Assembly (NCBI GenBank): GCA_030526265.1
Contig: JAUNDE010000014.1
Coordinates: 1-46,568 of the forward strand
DNA from: Eubacteriales bacterium
GTDB lineage: Bacteria; Bacillota; Clostridia; Lachnospirales; Lachnospiraceae
Direction: 5' to 3'
Length of the DNA: 46,568 nt
A program made the translations under genes and the position numbers. Positions 31,571 through 41,481 of the stretch are shown piece after piece. Every line of letters starts with the position of its first letter. Positions within the stretch are counted from its first letter, which is position 1. The notes under the pieces are model-generated. The model was given only the letters and a program-made list of their open reading frames with translations. It was not told the origin of the DNA and searched no databases.

Positions 31571-31599
31571 TTGACTTTTGACTTTGAAATCGATACAAT
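31571..31599 (+). promoter_or_regulatory. Promoter of the ABC exporter pair
   Basis: TTGACT (31571-31576), 17 bases, TACAAT (31594-31599). A CAACAA-TT-TTGTTG inverted repeat (about 31537-31550) lies just upstream and may bind a regulator. Confidence 0.7.
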
Positions 31600-31650
31600 G
31601 AAAAAATGATCCCTTAGTTCGGAATGAACAGATTGGAGAGGAGAAAGAGT

Positions 31651-33396
31651 ATGTTCCGCGTTATTTTGAAAGAGGTAAAAGAATATAAACGTGCATCCAT
31701 TGTGACTCCTGTTTTTATGATTTTGGAAGTGCTGATGGAGATGGTGATTCCATTCCTGATGGCATCCATCATTGACGAGGGAGTGAACAAAGGAAATATC
31801 GAACACATTTACAGGGTGGGAGTGATTATGGTCGCTGCCGCTCTGTTCGGTCTGCTTGCCGGACTTGCAGGAGGTCGTTATGGCGCAAAGGCAAGTGCCG
31901 GACTTGCGAAAAACTTACGTGAGACGATTTTTAATAAAATTCAGACATTCTCGTTTGCGAATATCGATAAATTCAGTACCGCGGGACTGGTTACGCGTCT
32001 TACGACAGATATCACCAATATTCAGAATGCATATCAGATGGTTCTGCGTATGTCCATGAGAGCGCCGGCAAGTATTATCTGTGCGATGGCGATGGCATTT
32101 TTTATCAATGTAAAGCTTGCAACGATCTATCTGGTCTCAGTTTTGCTTCTTGGAGGTATTTTGTTCTTTCTTATCAGTAAAGTGACCAGATATTTCCAGA
32201 TGGCTTTTCCGAAATATGATGAATTGAATGCATCCGTGCAGGAGAATGTATCTGCAATCCGTGTTGTGAAAGCATATGTAAGAGAAGATGAAGAGACCGG
32301 AAAGTTCAGGCGTGCGAGTGAGAATATTTATAAAATATTTGTGAAAGCAGAGAATATTATTTCACTGAATGCACCGATTATGCAGACTACTGTTTACACG
32401 TGTATTCTGCTGATCAGCTGGATGGGAGCGAAGATGATTGCTTCATCGGCACTTACGACAGGAGAGTTAATGAGTCTGCTGGCATATTGTATGAATATTT
32501 TGATGAATCTCATGATGCTTTCCATGGTCTTTGTCATGCTGTCCATGAGTATGGCATCGATTCGCCGAATCAGTGAAGTGCTGGAGGAAGAGAGTACGAT
32601 CCATAATCCGGAACATCCGATTATGGATGTTCCTGATGGAAGTATCGAGTTTAAAGAAGTGGATTTTTCTTATAATCAGGCGTCCGCACCTGCGCTGCTG
32701 GCGATTGATCTCAAGATTCTATCCGGCGAAACGATCGGAGTGATCGGAGGAACAGGAAGCGCGAAAACAACACTCGTGAATCTGATCAGCCGCCTGTATG
32801 ATGTGACGGCAGGCGAGGTACTTGTCGGAGGACATAACGTAAAAGACTATGATATGGAAGTGCTGAGAAACCAGGTTTCTGTTGTGCTTCAGAACAATGT
32901 GCTGTTCTCAGGGACAATTCTTGACAATCTTCGATGGGGCGACAGTGAAGCAACACCGGAAGAATGCAGGAGAGCATGTGAGCTTGCATGTGCACATGAA
33001 TTTATCGAGAAGTTTCCTGACGGATATGACACATATATTGAACAGGGTGGAACGAATGTATCAGGAGGACAGAAACAGAGACTTTGCATTGCGAGAGCGC
33101 TGCTGAAGAAGCCGAAGATCCTCATTCTTGATGACAGTACGAGTGCGGTAGACACAGCAACCGATGCGAAGATCAGAAGAGCATTTCGCGAGGAAATTCC
33201 AAACACGACAAAAATTATTATCGCGCAGCGTATTTCGAGTATACAGGATGCAGACAGGATCATTGTCATGGAAGACGGATGTGTGGACGGATTCGGAACG
33301 CATGAGGAATTATTAAAATCAAATCAGATCTATCGCGAGGTCTACGAATCTCAGACAAAAGGCGGCGGAGATTTTGATGAGAAGGCAGGTGAATAG
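31651..33396 (+). CDS. Heterodimeric ABC exporter, subunit with degenerate catalytic site
   Basis: About 581 residues: six-span exporter domain, then an ATPase domain. Walker A is GGTGSAKTTL (Ala in place of the usual Gly before Lys), signature NVSGGQKQRLCIARAL, and Walker B ILILDDSTSAVDT has Asp instead of the catalytic Glu. This is the hallmark of the non-canonical half of heterodimeric exporters such as TM287/288 or BmrCD. Start at 31651 follows GGAGAGGAGAAAG; an in-frame ATG at 31624 precedes it. Ends 2 bases before its partner. Likely a drug or lipid exporter. Confidence 0.92.
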   Translation: MFRVILKEVKEYKRASIVTPVFMILEVLMEMVIPFLMASIIDEGVNKGNIEHIYRVGVIMVAAALFGLLAGLAGGRYGAKASAGLAKNLRETIFNKIQTFSFANIDKFSTAGLVTRLTTDITNIQNAYQMVLRMSMRAPASIICAMAMAFFINVKLATIYLVSVLLLGGILFFLISKVTRYFQMAFPKYDELNASVQENVSAIRVVKAYVREDEETGKFRRASENIYKIFVKAENIISLNAPIMQTTVYTCILLISWMGAKMIASSALTTGELMSLLAYCMNILMNLMMLSMVFVMLSMSMASIRRISEVLEEESTIHNPEHPIMDVPDGSIEFKEVDFSYNQASAPALLAIDLKILSGETIGVIGGTGSAKTTLVNLISRLYDVTAGEVLVGGHNVKDYDMEVLRNQVSVVLQNNVLFSGTILDNLRWGDSEATPEECRRACELACAHEFIEKFPDGYDTYIEQGGTNVSGGQKQRLCIARALLKKPKILILDDSTSAVDTATDAKIRRAFREEIPNTTKIIIAQRISSIQDADRIIVMEDGCVDGFGTHEELLKSNQIYREVYESQTKGGGDFDEKAGE

Positions 33397-33398
33397 AT

Positions 33399-35297
33399 AT
33401 GGCAAATCCAAGACAGACGAGAGGGATGAAACCGAATGTGAAAAATCCCGGAAAATTATTCAAAAGAATGATGGCTTATATATTCCGTAACTATAAGGTT
33501 CATTTCTTTGTTGTTGTGATCCTGATCTTCGTTGGTGTTCTGGCAAATGTTCAGGGGACTCTTTTTATGCAGAAGCTGATCGATGATTATATTACGCCGT
33601 ATCTGCTTACCGATCATCCGAACTTTGCACCGCTTGCCCGGGCGATTGCAAAAGTTGCCGGATTTTACGCATGCGGTGTCATTTCTGTTTTTATCTATAA
33701 TCGGATCATGGTAGTTGTGACACAGGGAACATTAAGAAATCTGAGAAATGATCTGTTTACGCACATGGAAAAGCTTCCGATCCGATTCTTTGATACGCAT
33801 GCACATGGCGATATCATGTCTGTGTATACAAACGATATCGATACGCTCAGACAGATGATCAGTCAGAGTATTCCGCAGTTTCTGAACAGCGGCATTACGA
33901 TCGTCAGTGTGCTGATCAGTATGATCATTTTGAGTGTTCCTCTTACCATTCTCACGCTTCTGATGGTTGGAGTCATGTTGTTCTGTACGGGAAAGGCTAC
34001 CGGACAGAGCAGTAAATATTTTGTGAAACAGCAGCAGAATCTCGGCAGAGTCAATGGTTATATCGAAGAGATGATGAATGGACAGAAGGTCGTGAAAGTA
34101 TTCTGTCATGAGGAACAGAGCAAAGCAGAGTTTAAACAGTTGAATGATCAGTTGTTTGAGAGTGCAGACAAGGCTAATACATTTGCAAATATCCTTGGTC
34201 CGATCAATGCACAGCTTGGTAATGTAAGCTATGTTTTGTGTGCGATTGTTGGAGGTATTCTGGCACTGAATGGTATCGGCGGCTTTACACTTGGAGGGCT
34301 TGCAAGTTTCCTGACTTTTAACAAAAGCTTCAGTATGCCGATCAATCAGATCAGTATGCAGTTCAATTACATTATCATGGCGATGGCTGGTGCGGAGCGT
34401 ATTTTTTCGCTTCTGGATGAAGAAGTCGAAACAGATGATGGCTATGTAACCCTTGTCAATGCGAAAGAAGCAGATGGTAAACTTGTTCCGACAGAGGAAC
34501 GAACAGGACGCTGGGCATGGAAACATACACACCGATCTGATGGAACAACCGATTATGTAGAAGTAAAGGGAAATGTTGTCTTCGATGATGTGGATTTTGG
34601 ATATACCGATGAAAAGATCGTGCTTCATAATATCAAGTTATATGCGAACCCGGGACAGAAGATCGCGTTTGTAGGTTCAACCGGAGCGGGAAAGACAACG
34701 ATCACAAATCTGATCAACCGATTCTACGATATTCAGGACGGCAAGATCCGATACGACGGTATTAATATCAATAAGATCAAAAAATCAGATCTCAGAAGAT
34801 CCCTTGGAATCGTTCTTCAGGATACACATCTGTTTACCGGAACAGTGATGGAAAATATCCGGTTCGGAAAGCTCGGCGCGACAGATGAGGAAGTGATCAG
34901 TGCCGCAAAGCTTGCAAACGCAGACGGATTTATCAGAAGACTCCCGGATGGATATGACACAATGCTTACCGGCGACGGGGCAAACTTAAGCCAGGGGCAG
35001 AGACAGCTTCTGTCTATCGCCAGAGCTGCCATTGCAGATCCGCCGGTACTGATCCTTGATGAGGCGACCAGCTCGATCGATACACGAACAGAGCGTATCG
35101 TGCAGGAAGGAATGGACCGTCTGATGGCAGGAAGAACGACCTTCGTGATCGCACATCGCCTGTCAACAGTCAGGAATTCCGACTGTATCATGGTGCTTGA
35201 GCAGGGACGTATCATTGAGCGTGGAACGCATGATGAGTTGATAGAAGAAAAAGGTAAATATTACCAGTTATATACAGGAAATGCAATCAGTGCATAA
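33399..35297 (+). CDS. Heterodimeric ABC exporter, canonical subunit
   Basis: 632 residues. Six spans (FFVVVILIFVGVLANVQGTLF etc.), a long extracellular or inter-domain insert before the ATPase (about 350-390), then Walker A GSTGAGKTTI, signature NLSQGQRQLLSIARAA, Walker B VLILDEATSSIDTRTE with catalytic Glu, and His in VIAHRLST. It completes the asymmetric dimer with the preceding subunit: one degenerate and one competent ATP site. Its 3' end lies in the leader of pcrA. Confidence 0.93.
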   Translation: MANPRQTRGMKPNVKNPGKLFKRMMAYIFRNYKVHFFVVVILIFVGVLANVQGTLFMQKLIDDYITPYLLTDHPNFAPLARAIAKVAGFYACGVISVFIYNRIMVVVTQGTLRNLRNDLFTHMEKLPIRFFDTHAHGDIMSVYTNDIDTLRQMISQSIPQFLNSGITIVSVLISMIILSVPLTILTLLMVGVMLFCTGKATGQSSKYFVKQQQNLGRVNGYIEEMMNGQKVVKVFCHEEQSKAEFKQLNDQLFESADKANTFANILGPINAQLGNVSYVLCAIVGGILALNGIGGFTLGGLASFLTFNKSFSMPINQISMQFNYIIMAMAGAERIFSLLDEEVETDDGYVTLVNAKEADGKLVPTEERTGRWAWKHTHRSDGTTDYVEVKGNVVFDDVDFGYTDEKIVLHNIKLYANPGQKIAFVGSTGAGKTTITNLINRFYDIQDGKIRYDGININKIKKSDLRRSLGIVLQDTHLFTGTVMENIRFGKLGATDEEVISAAKLANADGFIRRLPDGYDTMLTGDGANLSQGQRQLLSIARAAIADPPVLILDEATSSIDTRTERIVQEGMDRLMAGRTTFVIAHRLSTVRNSDCIMVLEQGRIIERGTHDELIEEKGKYYQLYTGNAISA

Positions 35298-35319
35298 TAA
35301 TGAATTCGGAGGAAAAAGA

Positions 35320-37554
35320 GTGACGAATTTAGGCATGTTAAATACACCGCAGCGGGAAGCTGTGTGTCATACAGAAGGACCGCTTCTTATTTTGGCAGGA
35401 GCCGGTTCGGGAAAAACAAGAGTATTGACGCACAGGATCGCTTATCTGATCGAAGAGATGGGAGTGAACCCGTGGAATATACTGGCGATCACATTTACGA
35501 ATAAGGCAGCAGGAGAAATGCGCGAACGTGTAGACCGTATTGTTGGATATGGGGCAGAGAGTATATGGGTGAGCACGTTTCATTCCACCTGTGTCCGTAT
35601 TTTGAGAAGATATATTGATCGACTGGGATATGATACAAACTTCACGATATACGATACAGATGATCAGAAAACTTTAATGAAAGATATCTGTAAGCATTTA
35701 CAGATTGACACGAAAGTTTTTCGCGAGAGAAATCTTCTCGCGACCATCTCATCCGCGAAAAACGAGATGATCGGGACAGAAGAATACCGTCTTCGTGCAG
35801 AAGGAGATTATGGAAGAAGAAAAATCGCTTCTGTTTATGAAGAATATGAGAAACAGATGAAGGCGAACAATGCGCTTGATTTTGACGATCTTCTTGTTAA
35901 GACAGTGCAGCTGTTTCTCACACAGCCGGACGTTCTTGAGTATTACCAGGATCGTTTCCGTTATATTATGGTCGATGAGTATCAGGATACAAATACGGTG
36001 CAGTTTCGCTTTGTCAGTCTGCTGGCTGCAAAATACCGGAATCTCTGTGTAGTAGGTGACGATGATCAGTCCATCTACAAATTCCGTGGGGCAAACATCA
36101 AAAATATTCTTGATTTTGAGAATGTATTTCAGGATGCAAAAGTGATCAAGCTGGAGCAGAATTATCGTTCTACAGGAACGATCCTGAATGCGGCAAATGC
36201 CGTGATCCGCAACAATGTCGGAAGAAAATCAAAAACACTCTGGACAGAGAATGGCGAAGGCGAAAAGATCAGGCTCAGGCAGTTTGATTCCGGGTTTGAT
36301 GAGGCAGAGTATATCGTCGATGATATCAAAGCTCATGTGAACAACGGGGAAGGAAATTATAATGATTTTGCGATCCTCTACCGGACGAATGCACAGTCCC
36401 GTCTGTTTGAGGAAAAATTTGTGACAGCAAATATTCCATATAAGATCGTCGGGGGAATCAACTTCTATTCCCGTAAGGAGATCAAAGATATCCTTGCATA
36501 TTTGAGGACAATCGACAATGCAAAGGATGATATTGCGGTGCGAAGGATCATCAATGTGCCAAAACGAGGTATTGGCCTTACAAGTGTGAACCGTGTGCAG
36601 GATTATGCACTTTCCAGAGAAATCGGATTCTATGATGCACTTCGTGGAGTCGATGCAATCCCGAATATAGGAAGAGGTGTATCGAGACTGGAATCATTTG
36701 TAGCTTTGATTGAGCATTTTAAGATGGAGGCAAAGGAGAAGCTCATCTCAGAGCTTGTGGATATGATTCTGGAAGAAACTGGGTATCTGGAGGAACTGAA
36801 GAGCGAAGGCGAAGTAGAGGCTGAGAGCCGGATGGAGAACATCGAGGAGTTTAAGAATAAGATCATTGCTTATGAAGAGCACTGTGCAGACCAGGGTGAT
36901 CCGATTACATTGAATGGTTTCCTTGAAGAAGTTGCTCTTGTAGCAGATATTGACAGTCTGGAAGAGGACAGTGATTATGTTGTACTCATGACACTTCACA
37001 GTGCGAAGGGGCTTGAGTTCCCATATGTATATCTCGCAGGAATGGAAGATGGAATTTTTCCGAGTTATATGACAGTCACTTCTGATGATCCGACAGAGGT
37101 GGAGGAAGAGAGAAGACTTTGCTATGTGGGAATCACAAGGGCAAAGCAGGAACTTACACTTACCTGTGCGAGACGCCGTATGGTTCGCGGGGAGATGCAG
37201 TACAATAAACTGTCACGTTTCTTAAAAGAAATTCCGCTTGATCTTCTGTCAAATGGTGAAGTGTTCAAACGAGAGAAGCCTGATGCAGAGGAAAAGAATG
37301 TTTATCGTCAGGCAAAACAGCTGTTTCGTACGAAAGCATTCCAGACGAAGCCGGTGCAGCAGTTTAAAGTATCCGGTGGCCATGGACCGGGATATGATGT
37401 GGGAGACCGTGTACATCATATGAAGTTTGGAAATGGACTTGTGACAAATATCGTCGAAGGCGGAAGAGACTACGAGGTGACGGTAGAATTTGACAATGTC
37501 GGCGTGAAAAAGATGTTTGCAACATTTGCAAAACTTAAGAAAATCGAAGAGTAA
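35320..37554 (+). CDS. pcrA: ATP-dependent DNA helicase PcrA
   Basis: About 744 residues, UvrD/PcrA class, 3'-5' helicase for repair and rolling-circle replication. Motifs in order: LNTPQREAV (Q-motif), AGAGSGKTRVL (I), FTNKAAGEMRER (Ia), DEYQDTN (II), GDDDQSIYKFRGA (III), LEQNYRST (IV), TLHSAKGLEFPYVYLAGMEDGIFP (V), ERRLCYVGITRAK (VI). The C-terminal Tudor-like domain VGDRVHHMKFGNGLVTNI binds RNA polymerase in relatives. Start set at GTG 35320, 6 bases after CGGAGGA; an ATG at 35281 lies inside the exporter gene. Confidence 0.95.
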   Translation: MTNLGMLNTPQREAVCHTEGPLLILAGAGSGKTRVLTHRIAYLIEEMGVNPWNILAITFTNKAAGEMRERVDRIVGYGAESIWVSTFHSTCVRILRRYIDRLGYDTNFTIYDTDDQKTLMKDICKHLQIDTKVFRERNLLATISSAKNEMIGTEEYRLRAEGDYGRRKIASVYEEYEKQMKANNALDFDDLLVKTVQLFLTQPDVLEYYQDRFRYIMVDEYQDTNTVQFRFVSLLAAKYRNLCVVGDDDQSIYKFRGANIKNILDFENVFQDAKVIKLEQNYRSTGTILNAANAVIRNNVGRKSKTLWTENGEGEKIRLRQFDSGFDEAEYIVDDIKAHVNNGEGNYNDFAILYRTNAQSRLFEEKFVTANIPYKIVGGINFYSRKEIKDILAYLRTIDNAKDDIAVRRIINVPKRGIGLTSVNRVQDYALSREIGFYDALRGVDAIPNIGRGVSRLESFVALIEHFKMEAKEKLISELVDMILEETGYLEELKSEGEVEAESRMENIEEFKNKIIAYEEHCADQGDPITLNGFLEEVALVADIDSLEEDSDYVVLMTLHSAKGLEFPYVYLAGMEDGIFPSYMTVTSDDPTEVEEERRLCYVGITRAKQELTLTCARRRMVRGEMQYNKLSRFLKEIPLDLLSNGEVFKREKPDAEEKNVYRQAKQLFRTKAFQTKPVQQFKVSGGHGPGYDVGDRVHHMKFGNGLVTNIVEGGRDYEVTVEFDNVGVKKMFATFAKLKKIEE

Positions 37555-37561
37555 GATATAT

Positions 37562-37597
37562 AAAACGCAGTGAGAGATGATCCACTGCGTTTTCTTG
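37562..37597 (+). terminator. Terminator after pcrA
   Basis: AAAACGCAGTG (37562-37572), 10-base loop, CACTGCGTTTT (37583-37593), then CTTG. The T-run is part of the stem. Confidence 0.85.
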
Positions 37598-37672
37598 TAT
37601 AACAGGAAAATCCTTTGGAATCTCTTGTTACATATAACACACTATGTGAGACGATGCGAAGCTCACGGCAAG

Positions 37673-38095
37673 TTATAGTGATATCCGGTCTATGACGTCT
37701 GCTGCTTTTAAAGCACATTCCATAATATATCGCGTCTCTTCCGGTAATTTATCGAGCGGTGCACCTTCATAAGGCAAACCGGTGAGGAACGATTGCGATA
37801 ATTGATAAAGTGGAGATTGGAGCTCATCGGATTCTTCGATATAAGCATCTCCCTGCGCTTCCATATCAACCGTGTCTTGATGTTTTCCCAGTGCCATGAC
37901 ATTTAGCATTTCAAGAATAATGGCGAAGTGCTCATCGTCCCATGCGGACAGATACATACATTTGCAAATACCTTTATTAAAAAATGGCTTGTCCGAGAAA
38001 CAGTCCAAAAGCTCCTTCATCCTTGTAAGATGTAATGAATTCTGAAATAATGACTGGCTTTCTAAATCTTTTATGCATTGATGCTTAAAACTCAT
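37673..38095 (-). CDS. Hypothetical soluble protein, about 140 aa
   Basis: MSFKHQCIKDLESQSLFQNS starts 7 bases after TTGGAGGG, which favours 38095 over an upstream in-frame ATG. Helical, with several Cys and acidic stretches (GDAYIEESDELQSPLYQL, RYIMECALKAADVIDRISL). I do not recognise the family. Single gene between the pcrA terminator and a region of remnants; no operon partner. Confidence 0.65.
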   Translation of the reverse strand: MSFKHQCIKDLESQSLFQNSLHLTRMKELLDCFSDKPFFNKGICKCMYLSAWDDEHFAIILEMLNVMALGKHQDTVDMEAQGDAYIEESDELQSPLYQLSQSFLTGLPYEGAPLDKLPEETRYIMECALKAADVIDRISL

Positions 38096-38260
38096 AGCTA
38101 CACCCTCCAACATACTCAATCCTTATAGTATATTGTAAAATAAATTGGGTAAAATTTCATCCGGAAATTATGTCTGAAGTATATTTTTTTATAATATTTT
38201 CTGAGAGGAGCACTTTATTTTCACAACGGTATCAATGTATGTTATGATAAATTAGTATGA

Positions 38261-38380
38261 AAGAGCTATTATATTATTTTCAGGGATTCGAAAGAAACAA
38301 TCAGCTTTGGTATTGGTCTTGCAATTGCTTTCGGTTTTTTACTTGTTGAGATTGCAACGCGATATATCAGATGGAGATAA
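38261..38380 (+). pseudogene. Remnant of a membrane-protein C-terminus
   Basis: After a stop at 38258-38260 the frame reads KSYYIIFRDSKETISFGIGL and AIAFGFLLVEIATRYIRWR before TAA: one hydrophobic helix with a positive-inside end. There is no start codon, so it looks like the last part of a lost membrane protein. It overlaps the leader of the LacX-like gene. Confidence 0.35.
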
Positions 38381-38401
38381 ATGAAAGAGAGGAAGTAGAA
38401 A

Positions 38402-39292
38402 ATGGCGGATATTATCATGAAAAATGAAACATTGGAAATTGGTATTCATTTACACGGTGCAGAACTGAAATCTCTGCGCAAACTCAGCACGGATACAGAG
38501 TATCTGTGGTGTGCAGATCCGGTATACTGGAACCGGACATCGCCGGTGTTGTTCCCTTTCGTGGGCGGTGTGAAGAATGGAATTTACCGTCATGAAGGGA
38601 AAGTATACCGGATCGGGCAGCATGGATTTGCCAGAGACAGAGAGTTTACACTTCTTAACCAGACAGAGGATACGGCATGGTTTGTACTGGAGGATGATGA
38701 GGAGAGCAGGAAGATCTATCCATTTGCTTTCCGTTTGGAAATTGGTTATCAGTTGCTGAAAGATGGCGTTAAGGTGATGTGGAAAGTGAAGAATCCGGCA
38801 GAGGAAGTGATGTATTTTTCCATCGGAGCACATCCGGCATTCAACTGTCCATTGAGGCAGGGAGAAAAGCAGACCGAATATCAGATCTGTCTGCAGGATA
38901 AAGAAGGAAAAGTTTTGAATGAATTTGAGAACACGATCTTCGGACAGGGCGGAACAGTGACTCTTCGTCATGAGACAGTGAAACTTGAAGATGGAATCCT
39001 GCCAATCACCGAGACACTTTTCGACAATGACGCAAAGGTGATCGAGAACGGACAGGTACAGCGAGTGGTGCTTCTGGATGGAAGCGGAGAAGAGTACCTT
39101 GCGGTAGAATTCGATGCCCCGTTAGTTGGCATCTGGTCGCCGCCGAAGAAGCAGGCTCCGTTTGTCTGCATTGAGCCGTGGTATGGAAGATGTGACAGCG
39201 AAGTGTTTGACGGTGAGTTAAAAGATCGTGAATGGGAGCAGGTGCTTCAGCCGGGAGAAGAATTCCGGGCAGAGTATAAGATTGTGGTATAG
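38402..39292 (+). CDS. Aldose 1-epimerase family protein (LacX-like)
   Basis: 296 residues, galactose-mutarotase superfamily. HLHGAELKSLRKLSTDTEYLW and WNRTSPVLFPFVGGVKNGIY carry the substrate-binding Arg; RIGQHGFARDREF and SIGAHPAFNCPL carry the His pair of the active site; FVCIEPWYGRCD includes the catalytic Glu. It interconverts anomers of free or phosphorylated sugars. AGAGAGGAAG precedes the ATG. Monocistronic by appearance. Confidence 0.9.
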   Translation: MADIIMKNETLEIGIHLHGAELKSLRKLSTDTEYLWCADPVYWNRTSPVLFPFVGGVKNGIYRHEGKVYRIGQHGFARDREFTLLNQTEDTAWFVLEDDEESRKIYPFAFRLEIGYQLLKDGVKVMWKVKNPAEEVMYFSIGAHPAFNCPLRQGEKQTEYQICLQDKEGKVLNEFENTIFGQGGTVTLRHETVKLEDGILPITETLFDNDAKVIENGQVQRVVLLDGSGEEYLAVEFDAPLVGIWSPPKKQAPFVCIEPWYGRCDSEVFDGELKDREWEQVLQPGEEFRAEYKIVV

Positions 39293-39461
39293 GTGAGATG
39301 CTAAATGACCGTGTGCGCAATGAAATCACCTATTACTTGTGTCTGTCGGCAAAAAAAATGTAGTAATCCAGAATAGATAATGATATAATACCAGTAAGTA
39401 AAATCGTAAAGGAAGGAAACGAGTATTTTTCCTGTGAAATGATAATGAAAGGAGCAGAAGC

Positions 39462-39719
39462 ATGAACATTAATAAAAGTAAAATCGAAGAGATTTTGGCA
39501 GCTTCAAAGTTAAATGAATTAATCAATAAAAAAGAGGAAGAAGAGAAACAGTGCAAAGCTATTCTTATCGTACTGGCGATCATCGGAGTGATTGCAGCAG
39601 TTGCAGGAATTGCTTATGCAGTATATTGTTTTGTTACACCGGATTATCTTGAAGACTTCGAGGATGATTTTGAAGATGATTTCGATGATGACTTCTTCAC
39701 TGATGAGGATGAAGAATAG
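39462..39719 (+). CDS. Small membrane protein with poly-acidic tail
   Basis: 85 residues: a charged helical N-terminus (MNINKSKIEEILAASKLNEL then INKKEEEEKQC), one transmembrane helix (ILIVLAIIGVIAAVAGIAYAVYCF, about 35-58) and a C-terminus made almost only of Asp, Glu and Phe. AAAGGAG lies 9 bases upstream and a terminator follows directly, supporting a real gene. Similar small proteins occur in Lachnospiraceae; function unknown. The tail could bind cations or a partner protein at the membrane. Confidence 0.75.
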   Translation: MNINKSKIEEILAASKLNELINKKEEEEKQCKAILIVLAIIGVIAAVAGIAYAVYCFVTPDYLEDFEDDFEDDFDDDFFTDEDEE

Positions 39720-39735
39720 GATCTGATTTCTGAAG

Positions 39736-39764
39736 GCAGAGCTGAAAGGCTCTGCTTTTTTTGT
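39736..39764 (+). terminator. Terminator after the small membrane protein
   Basis: GCAGAGC (39736-39742), 6-base loop, GCTCTGC (39749-39755), then TTTTTTTG. Confidence 0.9.
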
Positions 39765-39859
39765 TTCACAGAATTTTAAAACTTCTAACAAATTTTGGTC
39801 ATAAAACAGATGATAAAATGACTCCAGCATATCAAGTTAAAACAGGAGGATGAACACGT

Positions 39860-41467
39860 ATGTATATTTTGAAGAATGCATGGAGGAGCATTACCCGTTC
39901 AAAGGGGAGAAATTTGCTGATCGGTATTATCATCTTTGTGATTGCAGTTTCTTCCTGTGTAGCATTGTCAATTCAGGAAGCTGCGAAGCAGGCGAAGGAA
40001 AGTAGCATGGAGCAGCTTGAGATAACCGGACAGATTACCATGAACCGGCAACAGATGATGGCAGGGAGAGGAAGCCGGGAAGAGATGAAAGATGCTCTGG
40101 CAGATATGGAAATGATGTCACTGGAAGAGATGAAAGAATATGCTCAGTCTGAATATGTGAAGAGCTTCTATTATACGATATCTGCGTCTGTGAACGGAGG
40201 AGATGATATTGAGGCAGTAGATGTCAGTGGAACGGTATCAGACACAGAATCATCAGAAATTGCCGGTGATGTCAGAATGCAGACAGATGCTGCTATGCCA
40301 GAGGGCGGTGATATGGGCCGCGGACGGATGGGAGAACAGGGAGATTTTACGATAACAGGTTATAGTTCTGATGAAGCAATGCTTAGTTTTCTCAATGGCG
40401 GCAGCCGTGTCGTGGATGGGGAAATGTTCCCTGAGAATGATACCGGGTACCAGTGTATTATCAGCAGTGAACTGGCAACCTATAATGAACTTGAAACAGG
40501 TGATACGATCACTCTGACGAATCCAAATAACGAAGAAGAGAGCTATACATTTACCATCAGCGGTATCTATGAAAGTACGGAAACATCGGATTCAGCTGGA
40601 AACATGATGAGAAATTTCTCAGCAGCCTATGATACAGCAAACCAGATATATACCAGTTATGAGAATTTAAAGGATATTGCAGATACTTCAGAAACATCTG
40701 CAGTGGTGTCAACGGATGAGACTACCGGAATGGAGATGTCAACAGCACTTAGAACGCAGGAAAATGGTACGTATACCTTTGCAGATATAGAAGATTATGA
40801 GAAGTTCAAGGAAGAAACAGATGAGCAATTGGGAGATTATTATACTGTCACTTCAAATGATGTGTCTGCCTATGAACAGAGCCTCCTTCCACTGGAAAAT
40901 CTGAGCAGGTACGCAGCGTACTTCCATGCAGTAGTGTTGATTATTGGCGGAATCATCCTTGTCGTGCTCAATATTTTCAACATTCGTGAGCGTAAATATG
41001 AGATTGGAGTTCTTGCTGCTATTGGAATGAAAAAAGGAAAGATCGGAATTCAATTCGTGACAGAACTTCTGTGCGTTACGTTCCTTTCTATTTTCATCGG
41101 AGCCGGAGCCGGTGCGGCTGTGTCCGTTCCAGTTACGAATCAGCTGCTGGAGCAGCAGATCGAGAGCAGTGCAAATGCGAGGGAAGAACAGATACAGAGC
41201 TTTGGCAGAGAAATGGGAAGTATGCCGGGTGGCGGTTTTAAAGGTGGCGAAATGCTTGATGAAAGTGCTCAGGAAGAAAAAGAATTTGGTGAAGGGTCAG
41301 CGTTGACTGTAAGAAATTATATCAGTCAAGTGGATTCTGCAACGAACTTCCGTGTCATTGTTCAGCTTATTTTAATTGGAATCCTGTTAACCATCGTATC
41401 CGGATGTGTCGCAATCGTATTTATTCTGCGTTATGACCCGTTGAGAATACTAAGCAACAGAGATTAG
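39860..41467 (+). CDS. FtsX/MacB-like ABC permease
   Basis: 535 residues. N-terminal span (LLIGIIIFVIAVSSCVALSI), a large extracellular domain (about 45-350) rich in Met, Gly and acids (MAGRGSREEMKDALADMEMM), then three C-terminal spans with the FtsX signature (VLLIIGGIILVVLNIFNIRERKYEIGVLAAIGMKKGKIG). GAGGATGAACACGT site before the ATG. With the ATPase 14 bases downstream it forms a MacB-type unit, usually exporting peptides or sensing envelope stress rather than importing. Confidence 0.9.
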   Translation: MYILKNAWRSITRSKGRNLLIGIIIFVIAVSSCVALSIQEAAKQAKESSMEQLEITGQITMNRQQMMAGRGSREEMKDALADMEMMSLEEMKEYAQSEYVKSFYYTISASVNGGDDIEAVDVSGTVSDTESSEIAGDVRMQTDAAMPEGGDMGRGRMGEQGDFTITGYSSDEAMLSFLNGGSRVVDGEMFPENDTGYQCIISSELATYNELETGDTITLTNPNNEEESYTFTISGIYESTETSDSAGNMMRNFSAAYDTANQIYTSYENLKDIADTSETSAVVSTDETTGMEMSTALRTQENGTYTFADIEDYEKFKEETDEQLGDYYTVTSNDVSAYEQSLLPLENLSRYAAYFHAVVLIIGGIILVVLNIFNIRERKYEIGVLAAIGMKKGKIGIQFVTELLCVTFLSIFIGAGAGAAVSVPVTNQLLEQQIESSANAREEQIQSFGREMGSMPGGGFKGGEMLDESAQEEKEFGEGSALTVRNYISQVDSATNFRVIVQLILIGILLTIVSGCVAIVFILRYDPLRILSNRD

Positions 41468-41481
41468 GGGAGGAAAAGACA

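Noticed and set aside
33732-34628. A 298-codon minus-strand frame inside the ABC exporter gene.
   Set aside because: Its composition (very rich in His, Cys, Ile) is typical of antisense reading, and the opposite strand encodes a complete exporter.
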